DNA of 6,877 bases. It comes from Pseudomonadota bacterium. Lineage in GTDB: Bacteria; Verrucomicrobiota; Verrucomicrobiia; Chthoniobacterales; UBA6821. Positions 5,674 through 6,877 of the stretch are shown in pieces. The position numbers and the translations under genes were made by a program. A model generated the notes under the pieces. The model did not search any database, had not been told where the DNA came from, and worked only from the letters and a program-made list of their open reading frames with translations. Location of the stretch: the NCBI GenBank assembly GCA_009928265.1, contig RFPR01000113.1:1-6877 (forward strand), given 5' to 3'. Numbering within the stretch: the stretch's first letter is position 1; each line of letters starts with the position of its first letter.

Positions 5674-5731
5674 CGAACCTGCGACTTCTTGGTCCCAAAC
5701 CAAGCGCTCTACCAAGCTGAGCTACGCCCCG
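5658..5731 (-). tRNA. tRNA-Pro, anticodon TGG
   Basis: A complete 74-nt tRNA without encoded CCA. The acceptor stem CGGGGCG (5731-5725) pairs with CGCCCCG (5665-5659), and the discriminator base A is at 5658. The D arm is GCTC...GAGC. The anticodon stem is CTTGG/CCAAG with loop TTTGGGA, placing anticodon TGG at 5697-5695 (proline, reading CCN codons). The T arm has GTTCGAATC with a stem closed by one G-T pair. CCA must be added after transcription, since the bases after the discriminator are TTT. The gene lies in line with the UPF0145 gene upstream (41-nt gap) and spt downstream, all on the minus strand. Its 3' end is duplicated at 5534-5557 and can also pair with a downstream inverted copy. 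Confidence 0.97.
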
Positions 5732-5772
5732 GAAAAAAATACCCTACGGAAGGATTGGTTTGGGGGGAAGGG

Positions 5773-6099
5773 TTAAAGTGACTCCACCGTTACCGCCGTT
5801 CCATAGCAGAGCACCTCGGTGGCTGACAGATTCGCCCCAAGATCGGAAGCATCGTAGCGGACGCCCACAATGGCATTCGCCCCGAGTTCGGTCGCATGGG
5901 CAATCATGGAGTCATAGGCATGCTGTCGTCCCTGCTCGCACATCTCGGTGTAGGCGCCTATCCGGCCACCGATGATGCTCTTGAGCCCGCCGAGGATCCC
6001 TTGGGCGATGGTGGGGGAGCGGACAATAATCCCGCGGACCAGCCCCTTGTGAGAGGTAATCCGGTAACCCGGGATTTCAAAAGTCGTGGAGACAATCAT
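5773..6099 (-). CDS. UPF0145/YbjQ family protein
   Basis: A 108-residue protein matching the YbjQ/UPF0145 family in length (about 105-110) and pattern. The motifs are the N-terminal MIVSTTFEIPGYRI, GLVRGIIVRSPT (19-30), the glycine-rich GGLKSIIGGRIGAYTEM (37-53), AYDSMIAHATELGANAIVGV (61-80) and the C-terminal CYGTAVTV (98-105). The family forms small oligomeric assemblies and has been described as a possible heavy-metal-binding domain, but its function is not established. The ATG at 6099 overlaps the stop codon of the mutase gene by one base (TGATG), favouring it over the GTG one codon earlier and indicating translational coupling. No signal peptide or membrane segment is seen. Confidence 0.93.
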   Translation of the reverse strand: MIVSTTFEIPGYRITSHKGLVRGIIVRSPTIAQGILGGLKSIIGGRIGAYTEMCEQGRQHAYDSMIAHATELGANAIVGVRYDASDLGANLSATEVLCYGTAVTVESL

Positions 6100-6877
6100 C
6101 ACGCAGCCCTACCCTCTGCGTCGGCTTTGAGCCACTGCCAGAGGTTTTCGAGACCCGCTGCGACGCGGTGTTTGGTGGCGGCTAACTCCTCCTTGGTGAA
6201 GGTACCCGAGGCCGGCTTCTCGCTAGCGTAGAGGTAGTATTTGATCTTGGGCTCGGTGCCCGAAGGGCGGACCGTGACTTTCCAGCCGCCCTCGGTCTCA
6301 AAAGTGATCATCGCCTCCTTGGGGATGAGTTCGCCTTCGGAGTCGTGAAGATCCTGAGTAGCATAGTTCAGTACGGAGATCACCTTGGCTCCTGCGATTT
6401 CAGCTGGTGGATTTCCAGCATAGGAATCGACGAGTTTCGTTATCTTGGCAGCGCCTTCGGCCCCGTCGAAGGTAAGCGACTCGCCACGTTCAAGGTAGAA
6501 ACCGTATTCGGAATAGATCCGGTCAAGCAGGGTGACGACGGTGATTCCCTGCGAGGCCGCATAGGCGGCCACCTCGGCAAAGCAAATAACAGCTGCATTG
6601 CCATCCTTATCGCGGACGAAATCACCTGTGTTGTAGCCATAGCTCTCCTCACCTCCGAAGACGAAGAAGAGCGAATCCTTCAGACGCGCATCACGGGTCT
6701 CCTCCTCAGAGAGATCGCGGTATCGGGCACGGATTGCCTCGGGGAGCTTCTCCTCATAGGCACGCTGCTTGTCTCCGATGTATTTGAAGCCGGTGAGGGT
6801 CTCGACGCATTTCACGCCAAAGCCGAGAGCGATCACCTTCTGCAGATCAGTCGTGACAAGGCTCTTGATGACGACGG
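6099..6877 (-). CDS. Phosphoglucomutase/phosphomannomutase (alpha-D-phosphohexomutase), C-terminal part
   Basis: The 3' portion (about 258 codons) of a gene entering from the right edge; the reading frame is open to position 6877, where it reads VVIKSLVTTDLQKVIALGFG. It belongs to the alpha-D-phosphohexomutases, which interconvert sugar 1- and 6-phosphates through a phosphoserine. The sugar-binding loop of domain 3, FGGEESYGY, is at about 6659-6633, followed by GDFVRDKDG. The domain 4 phosphate-binding loop, RPSGTEPKIKYY, is at about 6269-6234. TLTGFKYIG is also typical. The set resembles the PGM2-like/ManB branch. The catalytic serine and metal-binding loops lie outside the window, so glucose versus mannose preference cannot be judged. 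The stop TGA (6101-6099) overlaps the UPF0145 start. Confidence 0.95.
   Translation of the reverse strand, partial: VVIKSLVTTDLQKVIALGFGVKCVETLTGFKYIGDKQRAYEEKLPEAIRARYRDLSEEETRDARLKDSLFFVFGGEESYGYNTGDFVRDKDGNAAVICFAEVAAYAASQGITVVTLLDRIYSEYGFYLERGESLTFDGAEGAAKITKLVDSYAGNPPAEIAGAKVISVLNYATQDLHDSEGELIPKEAMITFETEGGWKVTVRPSGTEPKIKYYLYASEKPASGTFTKEELAATKHRVAAGLENLWQWLKADAEGRAA

Noticed and set aside
5453..5698. Minus-strand open frame of 81 codons across the tRNA and the repeats
   Set aside because: Its start reads RSRRFESCRP, the usual translation of a tRNA T-arm region; the DNA is explained by tRNA-Pro and the repeats.
5732..5772. Terminator or tRNA promoter in the T-rich sequence just upstream of tRNA-Pro
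   Set aside because: The seven-T run on the minus strand lacks a stable preceding stem, and TATTTT lies too close to the tRNA 5' end with no matching -35 box.
1..6877. CRISPR array, insertion sequence, phage or defence genes
   Set aside because: No regularly spaced repeats, transposase, integrase or nuclease-like products were seen; apart from the tRNA-associated repeats the window is ordinary core chromosome.

Overview
The window is a compact chromosomal stretch of a moderately GC-rich bacterium. The L1 and L11 sequences, a mostly Shine-Dalgarno-poor gene set and the gene mix suggest Verrucomicrobiota or a relative. That assignment comes from remembered family resemblance and was not searched. 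Nothing looks phage- or plasmid-borne.

Layout: positions 1-1367 (minus strand) carry a ribosomal protein cluster transcribed toward the left edge: rplK (L11), rplA (L1) and the first 31 codons of rplJ (L10). The gene upstream of rplK is not nusG, as in the classical order, but a divergent plus-strand yqgE/algH-family gene (1455-2030). The N-terminus of rplK has no ordinary start codon where the family normally begins. A 75-nt convergent gap then separates yqgE from a three-gene minus-strand operon (5447 to 2106). This operon encodes a serine palmitoyltransferase-like PLP enzyme, a GNAT/YghO-like N-acyltransferase and an extended short-chain dehydrogenase/reductase (SDR). Upstream of the operon are a tRNA-Pro(TGG) gene with a duplicated 3' end, a UPF0145/YbjQ protein gene and the 3' part of a phospho-sugar mutase gene that runs off the right edge. 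All of these are on the minus strand.

The main biological interest is the three-gene operon. Its enzyme classes are those of the bacterial ceramide route described in Caulobacter: condensation of serine with an acyl thioester, N-acylation, then reduction of the 3-keto group. I propose that 5447-2106 is a compact sphingolipid/ceramide core. The acyltransferase belongs to a family not firmly tied to that step, so it is a candidate ceramide synthase and not a proven one. The first two genes overlap by 146 nt, and a Shine-Dalgarno-like site for the second lies inside the first. Secondary curiosities are the 24-bp direct repeat of the tRNA-Pro 3' end with associated inverted repeats, the abnormal rplK start with a perfect palindrome in its leader, and CAACC-type leaders in place of Shine-Dalgarno sites.
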